A stretch of DNA of 64,000 nucleotides from an uncultured Dongia sp. (lineage in GTDB: Bacteria > Pseudomonadota > Alphaproteobacteria > Dongiales > Dongiaceae): positions 496,001 through 560,000 of the forward strand of contig NZ_CAKZGO010000004.1 in assembly GCF_936916975.1 (NCBI RefSeq), given 5' to 3'. The notes under the pieces were generated by a model, which saw nothing but the letters and a program-made list of their open reading frames with translations, was not told the DNA's origin and did no database searches. Shown piece after piece: positions 25,405-34,771 of the stretch. Made by a program: the position numbers and the translations under genes. Position 1 is the stretch's first letter; each line of letters starts with the position of its first letter.

Positions 25405-26598
25405 ATGACCGTCCAGAAGCCGTCCAGCCTGATGCAGACCTATGCCCGCTCCGAGCTCGCCTTTGAGCGCGGTGAAGGGGCCTATCTCTTCACGGCCGAT
25501 GGGCGACGTTTCCTCGATTTTGCGAGTGGCATTGCGGTGACGGCACTCGGTCACAGCCATCCGCATCTGGTGAAGGCGCTCATCGACCAGGCGCAGAAGC
25601 TCTGGCACACCTCGAACCTCTATCAGGTGCCGAGCCAGACGCGGCTTGCCGAACGCCTGACCGGCGCCACCTTCGCCGACCAGGCCTTCTTCGCCAATTC
25701 CGGCGCCGAGGCGATCGAATGCGGCTTGAAGCTCATCCGCAAATATCAGGACGATTTCGGCGATCCGGCGCGCTACCGCGTCATCGCGTTTGAAGGCTCG
25801 TTCCACGGCCGCACCCTCTCGACCCTGGCTGCCGCCGGCAATGAGAAATACCTCAAGGGCTATGCGCCCAATGTCGATGGCTTCGACCATTGCGCCTTCA
25901 ACAATCTCAACGAAGTGCGCGCCGCCATCGGTCCGGAAACCGCCGCCATCATGATCGAGCCGGTGCAGGGCGAAGGCGGCATGCGTGCCGCCGACATCGA
26001 ATTCCTGCAAGGGCTGCGCAAGGTGTGCGACGAATTCGGCCTGCTGCTGATGTTCGACGAAGTGCAGTCCGGCGTTGGCCGCACCGGCAAGTTCTTCGCC
26101 CATGAATGGGCCGGCGTCACCCCGGATATTGTCGCCACCGCCAAGGGCATCGGCGGCGGCTTCCCCATGGGTGTCTGCCTTGCCAGCAACAAGGTCGCGG
26201 CCGCCTTCGGTCCTGGCAGTCACGGCACCACCTTTGGCGGCAACCCGCTCGCCATGGCGGTCGGCAATGCCGTGCTCGACATCATCCTTGCCGACGGCTT
26301 TCTCGACAACGTCAACAAGGTGAGCGCCCATCTCGACACGCGCATCGACGAGTTGTTGCGACGATTCCCCGGCACATTCGACGGCAAGCGTGGCAAAGGC
26401 CTGATGCGCGGCCTGAAATGCGCGAGCGGAATCGTCAATACGGAGATGGTGGAACGCTTGCGCGGTGTCGGTCTGCTGACCGTGGGTGCCGCCGACAACA
26501 CCATCCGCCTGTTGCCGCCGCTCATTGTCACCAACGCGGAAATCGATTCCGCCATCGATATGCTGGCCACCGTTGCGGCCCAAGCGAAAGCTGCCTGA
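25405..26598 (+). CDS. argD: Acetylornithine aminotransferase
   Basis: 397 aa class III PLP aminotransferase that converts N-acetylglutamate semialdehyde to N-acetylornithine in arginine synthesis. [48 protein letters not shown] and the PLP lysine in [13 protein letters not shown] are all seen. The next gene is argF, two bases after the stop. The same fold can act on succinyl-diaminopimelate precursors, so a double role is possible. Confidence 0.95.
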   Translation: MTVQKPSSLMQTYARSELAFERGEGAYLFTADGRRFLDFASGIAVTALGHSHPHLVKALIDQAQKLWHTSNLYQVPSQTRLAERLTGATFADQAFFANSGAEAIECGLKLIRKYQDDFGDPARYRVIAFEGSFHGRTLSTLAAAGNEKYLKGYAPNVDGFDHCAFNNLNEVRAAIGPETAAIMIEPVQGEGGMRAADIEFLQGLRKVCDEFGLLLMFDEVQSGVGRTGKFFAHEWAGVTPDIVATAKGIGGGFPMGVCLASNKVAAAFGPGSHGTTFGGNPLAMAVGNAVLDIILADGFLDNVNKVSAHLDTRIDELLRRFPGTFDGKRGKGLMRGLKCASGIVNTEMVERLRGVGLLTVGAADNTIRLLPPLIVTNAEIDSAIDMLATVAAQAKAA

Positions 26599-26600
26599 TC

Positions 26601-27548
26601 ATGACTGTCGTCACACCCACCCCGGTGGCCCTGGCCACGCCGAAACATTTCCTCGACCTCGACATCATGTCGGGCGCCGATCTGCGACGCATCATTGAAA
26701 CCTCGAAGGCGGTGAAGGCCAAGGACTTCCCGAACGGCAATGCCAAGCCCTTCGCCGGCAAGGCGCTGGCCATGATCTTCGAGAAGCCCTCGACCCGCAC
26801 CCGGGTCTCCTTCGAGATCGGCATGAAGAGCTTGGGCGGCGACGTTGTGGTGCTCGAGCGCGAAAGCTCGCAGCTTGGTCGCGGCGAAACCGTGGCGGAT
26901 ACCGCCCGGGTGCTGTCCCGCTATGTCGATTGCATCATGGTGCGGACCACGCGCGAACAGAAGCTGATGGAACTGGCGGAACACGCCACGGTGCCGGTCA
27001 TCAACGGCCTCACCGATCGCACCCATCCCTGCCAGCTGATGGCCGACGTCATGACCTTCGAGGAACATCGCGGCCCGATCCAGGGCAAGCGCGTCACCTG
27101 GTCGGGCGACGGCAACAACATGGCGACGAGCTGGATCCACGCCGCCGTGCGCTTCGACTTCGAGCTCAACATCGCCTGCCCCGCCAATCTTGCCCCGCCG
27201 CGCGACGTCATCAATTGGGCGCAAGGCCAGGGCGGCAAGGTCAAGATCTCCGACAACCCGCAGGAAGCCGTGAAGGGTGCCGATTGCATCGTCACCGATA
27301 CCTGGGTCTCGATGGGCGACGCCGATTCATTCGACCGCACCGAACAATTGCGCCGCTTCCAGGTCGACGAGAAGCTGATGAAGCAGGCCAAGCCCGATGC
27401 CATCTTCATGCATTGCCTGCCGGCCCATCGCGGCGACGAAATGACCGCCGCCGTCATCGACGGTCCGCAATCGGTCGTCTGGGACGAGGCGGAAAACCGC
27501 CTGCATGCCCAGCAGGGGATTCTTTATTGGTGCCTCGGTCTGCTTTAG
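26601..27548 (+). CDS. argF: Ornithine carbamoyltransferase
   Basis: 315 aa enzyme making citrulline from ornithine and carbamoyl phosphate. The carbamoyl-phosphate site [24 protein letters not shown] and the ornithine-site [10 protein letters not shown] are intact, as is [11 protein letters not shown]. It starts two bases after argD. The longer in-frame reading upstream belongs to argD in another frame and is not used. Confidence 0.96.
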   Translation: MTVVTPTPVALATPKHFLDLDIMSGADLRRIIETSKAVKAKDFPNGNAKPFAGKALAMIFEKPSTRTRVSFEIGMKSLGGDVVVLERESSQLGRGETVADTARVLSRYVDCIMVRTTREQKLMELAEHATVPVINGLTDRTHPCQLMADVMTFEEHRGPIQGKRVTWSGDGNNMATSWIHAAVRFDFELNIACPANLAPPRDVINWAQGQGGKVKISDNPQEAVKGADCIVTDTWVSMGDADSFDRTEQLRRFQVDEKLMKQAKPDAIFMHCLPAHRGDEMTAAVIDGPQSVVWDEAENRLHAQQGILYWCLGLL

Positions 27549-27549
27549 A

Positions 27550-28548
27550 ATGAGCGATATGGAAGTAGCCACCCTGGTCCCGCCCGTCAGCGATTTCGTC
27601 CAACCGTTCCAGATCGAAGGCCATGGCGTACGTGGCCGCCTGATCCGCATCGACCAGGTGGCGAGCGAGATCATCGCCAAGCACGCTTATCCGGAACCGG
27701 TGGCGCATCTCCTGACCGAAATGATGGCGCTGGCAGCCATCCTCGCCGCGACCTTGAAGTATGAGGGCGTCTTCACCCTGCAGGCCAAGGGCAACGGTGC
27801 TGTCCGGGTACTGGTGGCGGACGTGACCTCCGGCGGCAATGTGCGGGGCTATGCCCAGTTCGACGCCGCGGCGGTGGCCGCGATCCCGCCGGCCGCCGTC
27901 AACCTCATGCGCCTGACCGGCGGCGGTTATCTCGCCTTCACGGTCGACCAGGGCGAGCATGCCGAACGCTATCAGGGCATTGTCGAGCTGGAAGGCACCA
28001 GCCTCGTCGAATGCATCCACCATTATTTCCGGCAGTCGGAGCAGCTGCAGGCTGCCTTCAAGCTGGCGGTCGAGCATCATGACGGCGGCTGGCGCGCCGG
28101 CGCCATCATGCTGCAGCGCCTGCCTGCACAAGGCAGCTCGCATGGTGGCTGGACGCCGGACGGCTCCACGCCGCATGACTGGCACGGTCGCAATGCCGAT
28201 GATTTTGATGCCGGCACGGAAGAGGCCGAGGATGCCTGGCGCCGTGCCGTCGCTTTGATGGCCAGTACCCAGGACCGCGAATTGCTGGGGCCGGAGACGG
28301 GCATTAACGACCTGCTCTATCGTCTGTTCCACGAAGACGGCGTGCGCGTCTTCACCGGCCATCCCTTGCAGGCGCAATGCCGCTGCTCGCGCGGCCGGGT
28401 CGAGAATGTGTTGAAGTCCCTGGCCTCCGACGAGCTCCACGACCTCGCCATCGACGGCGCCTTGGTGGTGACCTGCGAATTCTGCAACAGCGAATACCGC
28501 TTCGCCCTCGCCGACGTGACACCCGGCGCAGAGTCCTCGCCGACTTAG
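27550..28548 (+). CDS. hslO: Redox-regulated Hsp33 chaperone
   Basis: 332 aa. Hsp33 is a cytosolic holdase switched on by oxidation of four zinc-binding cysteines; here they are Cys277, Cys279, Cys309 and Cys312 (CRC and CEFC). The N-terminal part has the family's NVRGYAQFD and QGEHAERYQGIVEL. It begins one base after the argF stop. argD-argF-hslO is a known order in this group. Confidence 0.95.
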   Translation: MSDMEVATLVPPVSDFVQPFQIEGHGVRGRLIRIDQVASEIIAKHAYPEPVAHLLTEMMALAAILAATLKYEGVFTLQAKGNGAVRVLVADVTSGGNVRGYAQFDAAAVAAIPPAAVNLMRLTGGGYLAFTVDQGEHAERYQGIVELEGTSLVECIHHYFRQSEQLQAAFKLAVEHHDGGWRAGAIMLQRLPAQGSSHGGWTPDGSTPHDWHGRNADDFDAGTEEAEDAWRRAVALMASTQDRELLGPETGINDLLYRLFHEDGVRVFTGHPLQAQCRCSRGRVENVLKSLASDELHDLAIDGALVVTCEFCNSEYRFALADVTPGAESSPT

Positions 28549-28575
28549 GCGTCATCGAACCCTTGCACTTTCATT

Positions 28576-28595
28576 CGTCAAGCCCGGGCATGACG
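28576..28595. repeat. 20-bp palindrome between convergent genes (family B)
   Basis: CGTCA-A-GCCC-GGGC-A-TGACG is symmetrical except for the A/A positions. It lies between hslO and the facing sensor-kinase gene and may act as a bidirectional stop. Confidence 0.6.
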
Positions 28596-28610
28596 ATTAA
28601 AGGGGATAAT

Positions 28611-30452
28611 CTAGTCTGCCGGAATCGTGGCCGGATCCAAAGCCGCCATCGCCACCGCCGCATGGGCCTGTGGGAAATGCATCCACACGGTCGTGCCCTG
28701 GCCAACGATGCTGTCGATATGAATCTCGCCGCGATGCATTTCGACCAGGCTGCGCACGATCCACAGGCCGAGGCCGAGGCCCTCTTCCTTGCCGGACACC
28801 ATCGGATCCCCGCGCGAAAACCGATCGAAGATGCGCGGTAACATCTCGGCCTTGATACCGGGACCCTGATCCATGATTGACATGAACAGGCCGCCCTCCG
28901 GCGTACGGGCAAGGCGCACGGTCACAATCGTCTCGCGGCCGGAGAACTTGACGGCATTGGCCAGGAGATTGCCGAGAATCTGCAGCGCCGCGCGATGATC
29001 GACCAGCCAGGCCGGCAAATTGGGTGCGGCATCGAGCTGGACCCGAATCTGCTTGGCATTGGCCGTGGGCTGCAGGAACGCAATCGCCTCGCGCGCCACA
29101 GCCACAGCGTCATGGACCTCTTCATGCAGTTCGATCTGGCCACTCTCGATCTTGGCGGTGTCGAACAGATCGTCGATATGCTTCAGCAGCAACGAACCGC
29201 TATCGCTGATGATCTTGACGCATTCGCGCTGCCGCTCATTTTCGATCGGACCGGAAATACCCAGCCGCATCATGTCGGAAAAGCCGATGATGGCGTTCAA
29301 AGGCGTGCGCAACTCATGGCTCATATTGGCCAGGAACTGCGACTTGGCGTGGTTGGCTTGCTCGGCCGCATCGCGTGCCATGGAGAGCTCGACGACATGG
29401 CGGCGGAACATCTCGGCAGCCTGCTTGGCCGTCGCCGACAACGCACGTTCACGCTTGATCTCGTGTCGCGCCAGCAGGAACAGCAGCGCGCACAGCACCG
29501 AGAAACACAGGCCGCCGATCAGCACGGCATTGGCGAGGTTGCGATTGGGACCGCCCTGATAGGTGGGGGCTATCGCCCAGGTCAGCTGCCATTCGGCGCC
29601 GGCATAGACGACGCGCGAGGTCAGCGTCTGCATGGCCGCGACGCGGAACTGGTCGGCTGAGCTTTCACTGGGATCGCCCGGCAAAGGTCGATAGGAGACT
29701 GCAAAGATCTGACCCTCGATCATCGCGCGATGCGCAACAGTGAGGTGCAATCCCGTGGGCACCTTGGCCGCCACGAAAGTGGCGACGATTTCCTCGAGAT
29801 TGAGCGGTGCCACCAACAGCGGTGGCTTTTCGCCGGCCTCAAGGGCCACCATCAGGGCAAAGCGCGGGCCGATCGCGTCGTGAAAGACGGGGACGCGCGA
29901 GAGCAACAGATGCTGGGCCCGCTGCGAAACCTGCTCGGCCGCAGCGGCAAGGCCGGGCCACTGGGTGGGATCGCGGCCGGTCTTTCCATAGCGCTCGAGA
30001 CCAGCGCCGAACGGCATGCGATAGACGCCATCGGCGTCGGCCGCCAGATGGGCGATCGAGATATCGCTGGGCGCCAGGTCATTGGTGGCAAGTGCTGCCA
30101 AGGCGCGGTCGAACTCGGCTTCGGTGACGCTTTCCGATCCCAGGAACAGGCCGGTGATCGCGCGCAACGGCGTTTGTGTCGCGCGCAGGGCATCGGCAAA
30201 GGCGTCGTCCAGGCGTTCGGTCTGATTCTGCGCGATCGCCAGCCAGGCATCGTCGGCACGCCGCGTCAATTCGGCATAGACCGCGTAGCTTGCCAGACTG
30301 CCCACCAGCATGATCGCAAGCGGGATGGCGAGGAGGAGTGGCGTCGCATTGCGGCGCAAGGGTGACGCGACACCGGTTTCGCCAATCACGTCTGGAACGT
30401 GTTGCGTATCACGCGCGCTCTGCGAAACCGACATCAACTGCTTAAGCATCAT
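28611..30452 (-). CDS. CHASE-domain sensor histidine kinase
   Basis: 613 aa membrane kinase. A first membrane helix (about residues 38-60) and a second near 315-340 enclose a periplasmic CHASE-like domain ([20 protein letters not shown]). The cytoplasmic part has the HisKA box [19 protein letters not shown] with the phospho-His, then the HATPase boxes [17 protein letters not shown] and GLGLGLWIV. No response regulator is adjacent. The start is uncertain: ATGs at 30452, 30449 and 30434 all lack a clear ribosome site. Confidence 0.88.
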   Translation of the reverse strand: MMLKQLMSVSQSARDTQHVPDVIGETGVASPLRRNATPLLLAIPLAIMLVGSLASYAVYAELTRRADDAWLAIAQNQTERLDDAFADALRATQTPLRAITGLFLGSESVTEAEFDRALAALATNDLAPSDISIAHLAADADGVYRMPFGAGLERYGKTGRDPTQWPGLAAAAEQVSQRAQHLLLSRVPVFHDAIGPRFALMVALEAGEKPPLLVAPLNLEEIVATFVAAKVPTGLHLTVAHRAMIEGQIFAVSYRPLPGDPSESSADQFRVAAMQTLTSRVVYAGAEWQLTWAIAPTYQGGPNRNLANAVLIGGLCFSVLCALLFLLARHEIKRERALSATAKQAAEMFRRHVVELSMARDAAEQANHAKSQFLANMSHELRTPLNAIIGFSDMMRLGISGPIENERQRECVKIISDSGSLLLKHIDDLFDTAKIESGQIELHEEVHDAVAVAREAIAFLQPTANAKQIRVQLDAAPNLPAWLVDHRAALQILGNLLANAVKFSGRETIVTVRLARTPEGGLFMSIMDQGPGIKAEMLPRIFDRFSRGDPMVSGKEEGLGLGLWIVRSLVEMHRGEIHIDSIVGQGTTVWMHFPQAHAAVAMAALDPATIPAD

Positions 30453-30533
30453 GGCGCGATGATGTCGCACCAATGCTTAAATCATCGATAATGCATTAGG
30501 AACGTTGACATATCTCGAATGGGTACGGCGTCC

Positions 30534-31061
30534 TCAATGGACCGCGAGCGATGGCATCGCGTGCTGATGCATGATCTCGTTTTGCGGCTGCGCGCGCGGC
30601 GCCAGACGCAGATCGGCCTGCGCCAAGGACGCGGCCAGCGTGGCAAGGGATGTGAAGCCGATGCGCGCGGCAGTCGGCGGCATCCATTCGCGCAGTGCGT
30701 TGTAAGCGACGAAGGATTCGCCGTGCTGTGCCGCCGACAAAGCCTGGTGGAAGATCATCTCGTCCGGGCTCACATGCCGGCATTTCAGGCAGCGGATGTC
30801 GATCTGACGGGTGGCCGAGCCGGCGACGATCATGAACAGCGAATCCAGCGCCTGCTCCGCCGGCAGCAGATCCAGTTTTCGGAACGTGTTCCCGCTCACC
30901 GTCTCGAACGGCTGTTCCAGCTTCAGGGCGGTGACCCAGGCGCGCGCCGCCCAGATCGCAAACTGGCTGGCAAAGGGTAGCGACTCGATAAAGGTTTCGC
31001 CGGAATCCTCGCCCAGCAACTGGTCCGGATGATGGGTGCAGGCATTGTCGTTGGCAGCCAT
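30534..31061 (-). CDS. Uncharacterised protein behind a Fur-like palindrome
   Basis: 175 aa, soluble, with a polar start (MAANDNACTHHPDQLLGE) and a single CLKC pair in the middle (IRCLKCRHVSPDE). A central stretch FASQFAIWAARAWVTALKLEQPF is mildly hydrophobic. I do not recognise the family. A perfect 9-1-9 palindrome of Fur type lies 64 bases upstream, so expression may respond to iron or manganese. It is transcribed alone. Confidence 0.7.
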   Translation of the reverse strand: MAANDNACTHHPDQLLGEDSGETFIESLPFASQFAIWAARAWVTALKLEQPFETVSGNTFRKLDLLPAEQALDSLFMIVAGSATRQIDIRCLKCRHVSPDEMIFHQALSAAQHGESFVAYNALREWMPPTAARIGFTSLATLAASLAQADLRLAPRAQPQNEIMHQHAMPSLAVH

Positions 31062-31124
31062 GTAAACAACCTCGTGGCGTGGTGAATCGACCCCCGGAAG
31101 GCACCCTAAAACACCTCGATTCTA

Positions 31125-31143
31125 ATTGCAAATGATTTGCAAT
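31125..31143. promoter_or_regulatory. Fur/Mur-like palindrome
   Basis: ATTGCAAAT-G-ATTTGCAAT is a perfect inverted repeat with the 7-1-7 core TGCAAATGATTTGCA seen in Fur-family sites. It lies between two divergent genes, nearer to the minus-strand one. Nothing else is seen in the 208-base gap apart from the downstream gene's start region. Confidence 0.55.
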
Positions 31144-31269
31144 CGCACCGTTTCGCACCCCTTGCCGGGGCCCTTTGAGGGTGTCAGTTTTGCCCTCCCG
31201 ACCCCCGGAACATAGACGCGTTTCGGAGGTTCTGCTGATGCCCTCCGCCCACCTTTTCAGCGAGTCACC

Positions 31270-31857
31270 ATGACCCTCTCCCGCCTGGCCCCGATCGGGC
31301 TGTTGATCGCGTTCCTCGTCGCCGGCTGCGATACGCCACCGGACCGGCAGCGTTTCCCCGATATCACCTTCCAGCATCTGCCGCCGATCAGGCTCGACGT
31401 GGCGCAGATCGAGATTGGCAGCAATTACCGCAGCAGTGATCACGCAGACGACAACGGCGCCGAATATCCAGCCTTGCCGGAGACTCTGGTGGCCGATTGG
31501 GCGCGCGACCGGCTGCAGGCGGCGGGTGAACGCGGCCAGGCCAATTTCACCATCGTCGAAGCCCGCGCCGTGCGGGTGCCGCTGCCGCGCTCATCCGGCC
31601 TCAATGCAGCGCTGAAGACCGAGCAATCCGACCGCTATGACCTGGCGCTCACGGTCAAACTGGAAGCGGGCAACCCGATCAGCGGCAAATCCGGCGTGGT
31701 CACCGAAACGGTGACAAGGTCGCAGACCGTCCCGGAGAACATGACGCTCAACCAGCGCGAGGCGGTGCTGTTCAATCTCCTCGATGCCGCCATGAAGGAC
31801 CTCAACGCGCGGCTTGAGGCGAGCATTCCGCAATATATGGGTCCGCTGCTGCGCTGA
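31270..31857 (+). CDS. Uncharacterised lipoprotein
   Basis: 195 aa with a lipoprotein signal peptide: LIAFLVAGC places the lipid-carrying Cys at about residue 19, and Asp at +2 hints at retention in the inner membrane if the E. coli rule holds. The mature part has an alpha/beta look ([30 protein letters not shown]) and ends in a helix. No family recognised. Confidence 0.8.
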   Translation: MTLSRLAPIGLLIAFLVAGCDTPPDRQRFPDITFQHLPPIRLDVAQIEIGSNYRSSDHADDNGAEYPALPETLVADWARDRLQAAGERGQANFTIVEARAVRVPLPRSSGLNAALKTEQSDRYDLALTVKLEAGNPISGKSGVVTETVTRSQTVPENMTLNQREAVLFNLLDAAMKDLNARLEASIPQYMGPLLR

Positions 31858-31874
31858 CCGAAAGGAACAATGAC

Positions 31875-32165
31875 ATGATCGCCAAGCTCTCCGATGCGGA
31901 ACGGCAATCGGCCCTTGCCAAGTTGACGGAATGGAAAGCCGTCGCAGGCAAGGAGGCGATCCAGCGCGCCTTCAAGTTCAAGGATTTCATCGAGGCCTGG
32001 GGCTTCATGACCAAGGTGGCACTGCTGGCGCAGGCGCAGGATCATCATCCTGAATGGTCGAACGTCTATAACAGGGTCGAGATCACGCTCACCACCCATG
32101 ACTGCAAGGGCCTGAGTGCCCGCGACGTCAAGCTTGCCGGCGATATCGACAAGCTAGTCGGCTGA
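31875..32165 (+). CDS. phhB: Pterin-4-alpha-carbinolamine dehydratase
   Basis: 96 aa. The family's active-site region [20 protein letters not shown] (residues about 56-75) is present, and the length is typical. The enzyme recycles the pterin cofactor of aromatic amino-acid hydroxylases; no such hydroxylase gene is in this window, although tyrosine degradation genes stand at 60-63 kb. It sits between a lipoprotein gene and an ASCH gene with short gaps. Confidence 0.93.
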   Translation: MIAKLSDAERQSALAKLTEWKAVAGKEAIQRAFKFKDFIEAWGFMTKVALLAQAQDHHPEWSNVYNRVEITLTTHDCKGLSARDVKLAGDIDKLVG

Positions 32166-32178
32166 CGGCGGCGCAGAT

Positions 32179-32658
32179 ATGGGCGCTGACAAATCGGCCT
32201 TGCTGGCCTTCTGGGAAGAAGCGCGCGCGGCGGCACCCTCGCTGCCGGCCGAGATCGCGCGCGATATCTGGTTCTTCGGCGACAGCGAGCGCCTGGCGCT
32301 GTCGCTGGCCGATCTGGTGCTGAAGGGTCCCAAGCGGGCCACGACGGGCTTGGTCGCGGAAATGGCGGCCGACAATCTGCCCTTGCCGCAGCAAGGCGGC
32401 CTCAGCCTCGTCACCGACTTCCATGGCGTGCCGCTGATGGTGCTGCGTTCCATCCGTGTCGACATCATGCCGTTCAACGAGGTCGATGCCGATTTCGCCG
32501 CGGCCGAGGGTGAAGGCGATGGCAGCCTTGCCTATTGGCAGGCAGCGCATGAGCGTTATTTCAAGCGCAGCTGCGACCGCCTCGGCCTCATTTGGCATTC
32601 CGGTATGGAGGTCGTCTGCGAGCGCTTCGAGGTGGTCTATCCCGTCATCACCCGCTAG
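32179..32658 (+). CDS. ASCH-domain protein
   Basis: 159 aa. The ASCH fold is suggested by KGPKRATTGLVAEM, LVTDFHGVPLMVLRSIRVDIMPFNEV and a C-terminal CERFEVVYPV. ASCH domains are thought to bind RNA, and some have RNase or amidohydrolase activity; nothing here decides. Its stop codon overlaps that of the facing MFS gene in the sequence CTAG. Confidence 0.82.
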   Translation: MGADKSALLAFWEEARAAAPSLPAEIARDIWFFGDSERLALSLADLVLKGPKRATTGLVAEMAADNLPLPQQGGLSLVTDFHGVPLMVLRSIRVDIMPFNEVDADFAAAEGEGDGSLAYWQAAHERYFKRSCDRLGLIWHSGMEVVCERFEVVYPVITR

Positions 32659-33842
32659 AGGCTTCGTGGCAATTTCAGCGCCAGGAGCCCGCAGAACAGC
32701 GCGAAGCAGGCGTTGACCAGAAACACCACCGGCAACGGAAAGAAGCTGAGCAATACCGCAAAGATGGCGGGTGGAATGAGGGCCGCCGCGTCGCGGTAGA
32801 TGCTGAACACCATGGTCATCTGCGGCCGTTCCCAGCCGCGCACGGCGCGCAGGAATGTCACCACGGCGACGGAATCCAGCGACACCGCGCCGACTGCCGA
32901 GAGAATCAGCATCCAGCTGGCAAGATCCGGATCATCGCTGAACCACACCACGGCGAAGGTCGCACACGCCACCCAGAGAAAGGCCACGCTGATGAAGCGC
33001 CGCAAGCCCACACGCCGTCCCAGCCAGCCAAGGAACAGGCTGACGAACAACATGGCGGTACATGACGCGATGAGATCGCCGGCTTCGACATCGGGCTTAC
33101 CGGCCTGCACCAGGTAGATCGGCCCATAGGTGAAGAGCGTCACCCACCACATCTCGCGCCCGAAATTCAGCACCCAGGCAAGAGTCAGGCGCTTCTGGCC
33201 GAAATAGCGCTTGATGTTGCGCAAAGGGGCGAAGCCGGACCTGCTCAAGACCGGTGATGGCGCCTGCAGATTGAGCGCCCGGAAATAGAAGAAGAGAATG
33301 ACGGACGCCGCGATCGACACGACGAAGGGCAGCAGTGGGGACATTTCATATAGACGGATCCCGAAGTAGGGTCCGCCGACCCAGGCCGTCGCCGAGAAAA
33401 AGGTGCGCAGGGGTTCCGATTTGGCGAGCGCGCGCTTTTCAATGAAGCCGGCGATATAGATGTTGAGGAGGCCGAGGAGCCCCGCCGCTGCCATCGCCCG
33501 CAGCATCCAGCCGATGCCGAAGCCCGAAACGGTCTGCGATATCATCAGAAGTGAGGCGACGCCCAGCATGCCGATCGCCAGCAGATAGGACGCGCGCGGC
33601 CGCCAGCGATGGATGATGGCGGGAAGCAGCAGCGCCATGACGACGCCGGCAATCCCTACCACGGCCACCGCCACGCTGACATTGCGCGCCGAGCCCAGAA
33701 GCTGCAGCGCCTCCAGCGGGATAACCGGCGCGATGATGGCGCGGGCGATGGAATCGAGGGTGAAGAGGGTCGCGAAGAGCACGGGACCGGGACGCGTCAC
33801 GGGGGCATGCCAGGGGCGGATAGCGAGGGCTACGGTACTCAT
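32655..33842 (-). CDS. MFS transporter
   Basis: 395 aa with about twelve membrane segments and the long loop between the sixth and seventh (NLQAPSPVLSRSGFAPLRNIKRYF). Typical MFS pieces include GIGWMLRAMAAAGLLGLLN. The substrate cannot be read from the sequence. It ends convergently with the ASCH gene, the two stops sharing four bases. Confidence 0.85.
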   Translation of the reverse strand: MSTVALAIRPWHAPVTRPGPVLFATLFTLDSIARAIIAPVIPLEALQLLGSARNVSVAVAVVGIAGVVMALLLPAIIHRWRPRASYLLAIGMLGVASLLMISQTVSGFGIGWMLRAMAAAGLLGLLNIYIAGFIEKRALAKSEPLRTFFSATAWVGGPYFGIRLYEMSPLLPFVVSIAASVILFFYFRALNLQAPSPVLSRSGFAPLRNIKRYFGQKRLTLAWVLNFGREMWWVTLFTYGPIYLVQAGKPDVEAGDLIASCTAMLFVSLFLGWLGRRVGLRRFISVAFLWVACATFAVVWFSDDPDLASWMLILSAVGAVSLDSVAVVTFLRAVRGWERPQMTMVFSIYRDAAALIPPAIFAVLLSFFPLPVVFLVNACFALFCGLLALKLPRSL

Positions 33843-33976
33843 GAGACTGGATGGATCGCTTCAGCGCGAGTGTGATGGACCTGACCACACCATCATAGCG
33901 ATTGCGCCCGCCGGCGCGACGCATGCCTTTGCATAGGGGGTATCTGCACAAGGGGACCCGCAGGTGCTTGCCCCCT

Positions 33977-34008
33977 CGTCATCCCCGGGGCTTGACCCGG
34001 GGATGACG
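33977..34008. repeat. 13-bp stem palindrome (family B)
   Basis: CGTCATCCCCGGG (33977-33989), loop GCTTGA, CCCGGGGATGACG (33996-34008). It lies between the MFS gene's start and the end of hupE. The minus-strand copy has no T run. Confidence 0.75.
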
Positions 34009-34025
34009 GAAAGAAGGAGAGGGTT

Positions 34026-34625
34026 CTAAAGCCCCGCCACCATGGCACCGCCGGCCATCATGGTGAGGAGGCCGACGATCTTCAGCACGGCGGGGCGGGT
34101 GTATTTGAAGGTGACGAAACCGAGGCCCAGGCCGATGACATGGAGCATCGCGGTCGAGAGCACGAAGCCGGCAGCATAGCCCCAGGCCGAGGCCATCGCC
34201 GGCAGTTCGGTGCCGTGGGCATGGCCGTGGAACAGAGCCATAAGCGCCACCAGGGCGCTGGCGGCAGCACTCGGCAGCTTGGTGCCGAGGGAGATCAGCA
34301 GACCGATGGCGATGACCGAGCCGGCAATGCCAAGTTCAACTTGCGGCAGGGGGGAACCGACCAGCGCCAGTCCGGCACCGAGGAGCATGGTGCCGACAAA
34401 GGCCACGGGCACCAGCCAGAGATTGCGGCCGCCCAATTGCGCCGCCCAGATGCCGATGCCGGCCATCACCAGCATATGGTCTAGGCCACTAAATGGGTGC
34501 GATAGGCCGGCGGCAAAGCCGAAGCCATGGAGGCCGGTATGGGCGAAGGCGGGAGTAGCAAGCAGCGTGAGCGCGGGCAGTGTGAGCGCGGCGGGGGCCG
34601 CGAGGCGGGTCAGGGTCCTGGTCAT
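34026..34625 (-). CDS. hupE: HupE/UreJ-family metal permease
   Basis: 199 aa with a signal-like start and six membrane segments. The family signature HPFSGLDHMLVMAGIGIWAAQ and the second motif ALFHGHAHGTE, both His-rich, are present. HupE proteins carry nickel or cobalt; next to cobalamin genes cobalt is the more likely. ATG 34625 has GAGG seven bases upstream. It lies downstream of cobB on the same strand. Confidence 0.9.
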   Translation of the reverse strand: MTRTLTRLAAPAALTLPALTLLATPAFAHTGLHGFGFAAGLSHPFSGLDHMLVMAGIGIWAAQLGGRNLWLVPVAFVGTMLLGAGLALVGSPLPQVELGIAGSVIAIGLLISLGTKLPSAAASALVALMALFHGHAHGTELPAMASAWGYAAGFVLSTAMLHVIGLGLGFVTFKYTRPAVLKIVGLLTMMAGGAMVAGL

Positions 34626-34746
34626 GATCGTCCTCGGCAACAGGATGAAGATTGCCTCGTGACAGATCCGCCTGCGCCATTATCCCTGACAGCGTGTTTT
34701 TTGGTCGCAGCGCGTCTCAATCAACTGAGGGGTCCAAGGTGCATGA

Positions 34747-34771
34747 AACCGCCCGCCCTTGGCAAGCGGTT
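34747..34771 (-). terminator. Hairpin at the end of cobB
   Basis: AACCGC (34747-34752) and GCGGTT (34766-34771) pair across the last codons and stop of cobB. The following minus-strand T run is short, so termination before hupE would be partial. Confidence 0.35.

Noticed and set aside
32655-32658. Convergent stop overlap CTAG as a regulatory signal
   Set aside because: Four-base convergent overlaps are ordinary in compact genomes.
34626-34770. A second B12 riboswitch before hupE
   Set aside because: The gap is too short and lacks the GCCACTG box and the CCCCCGCAAC element.
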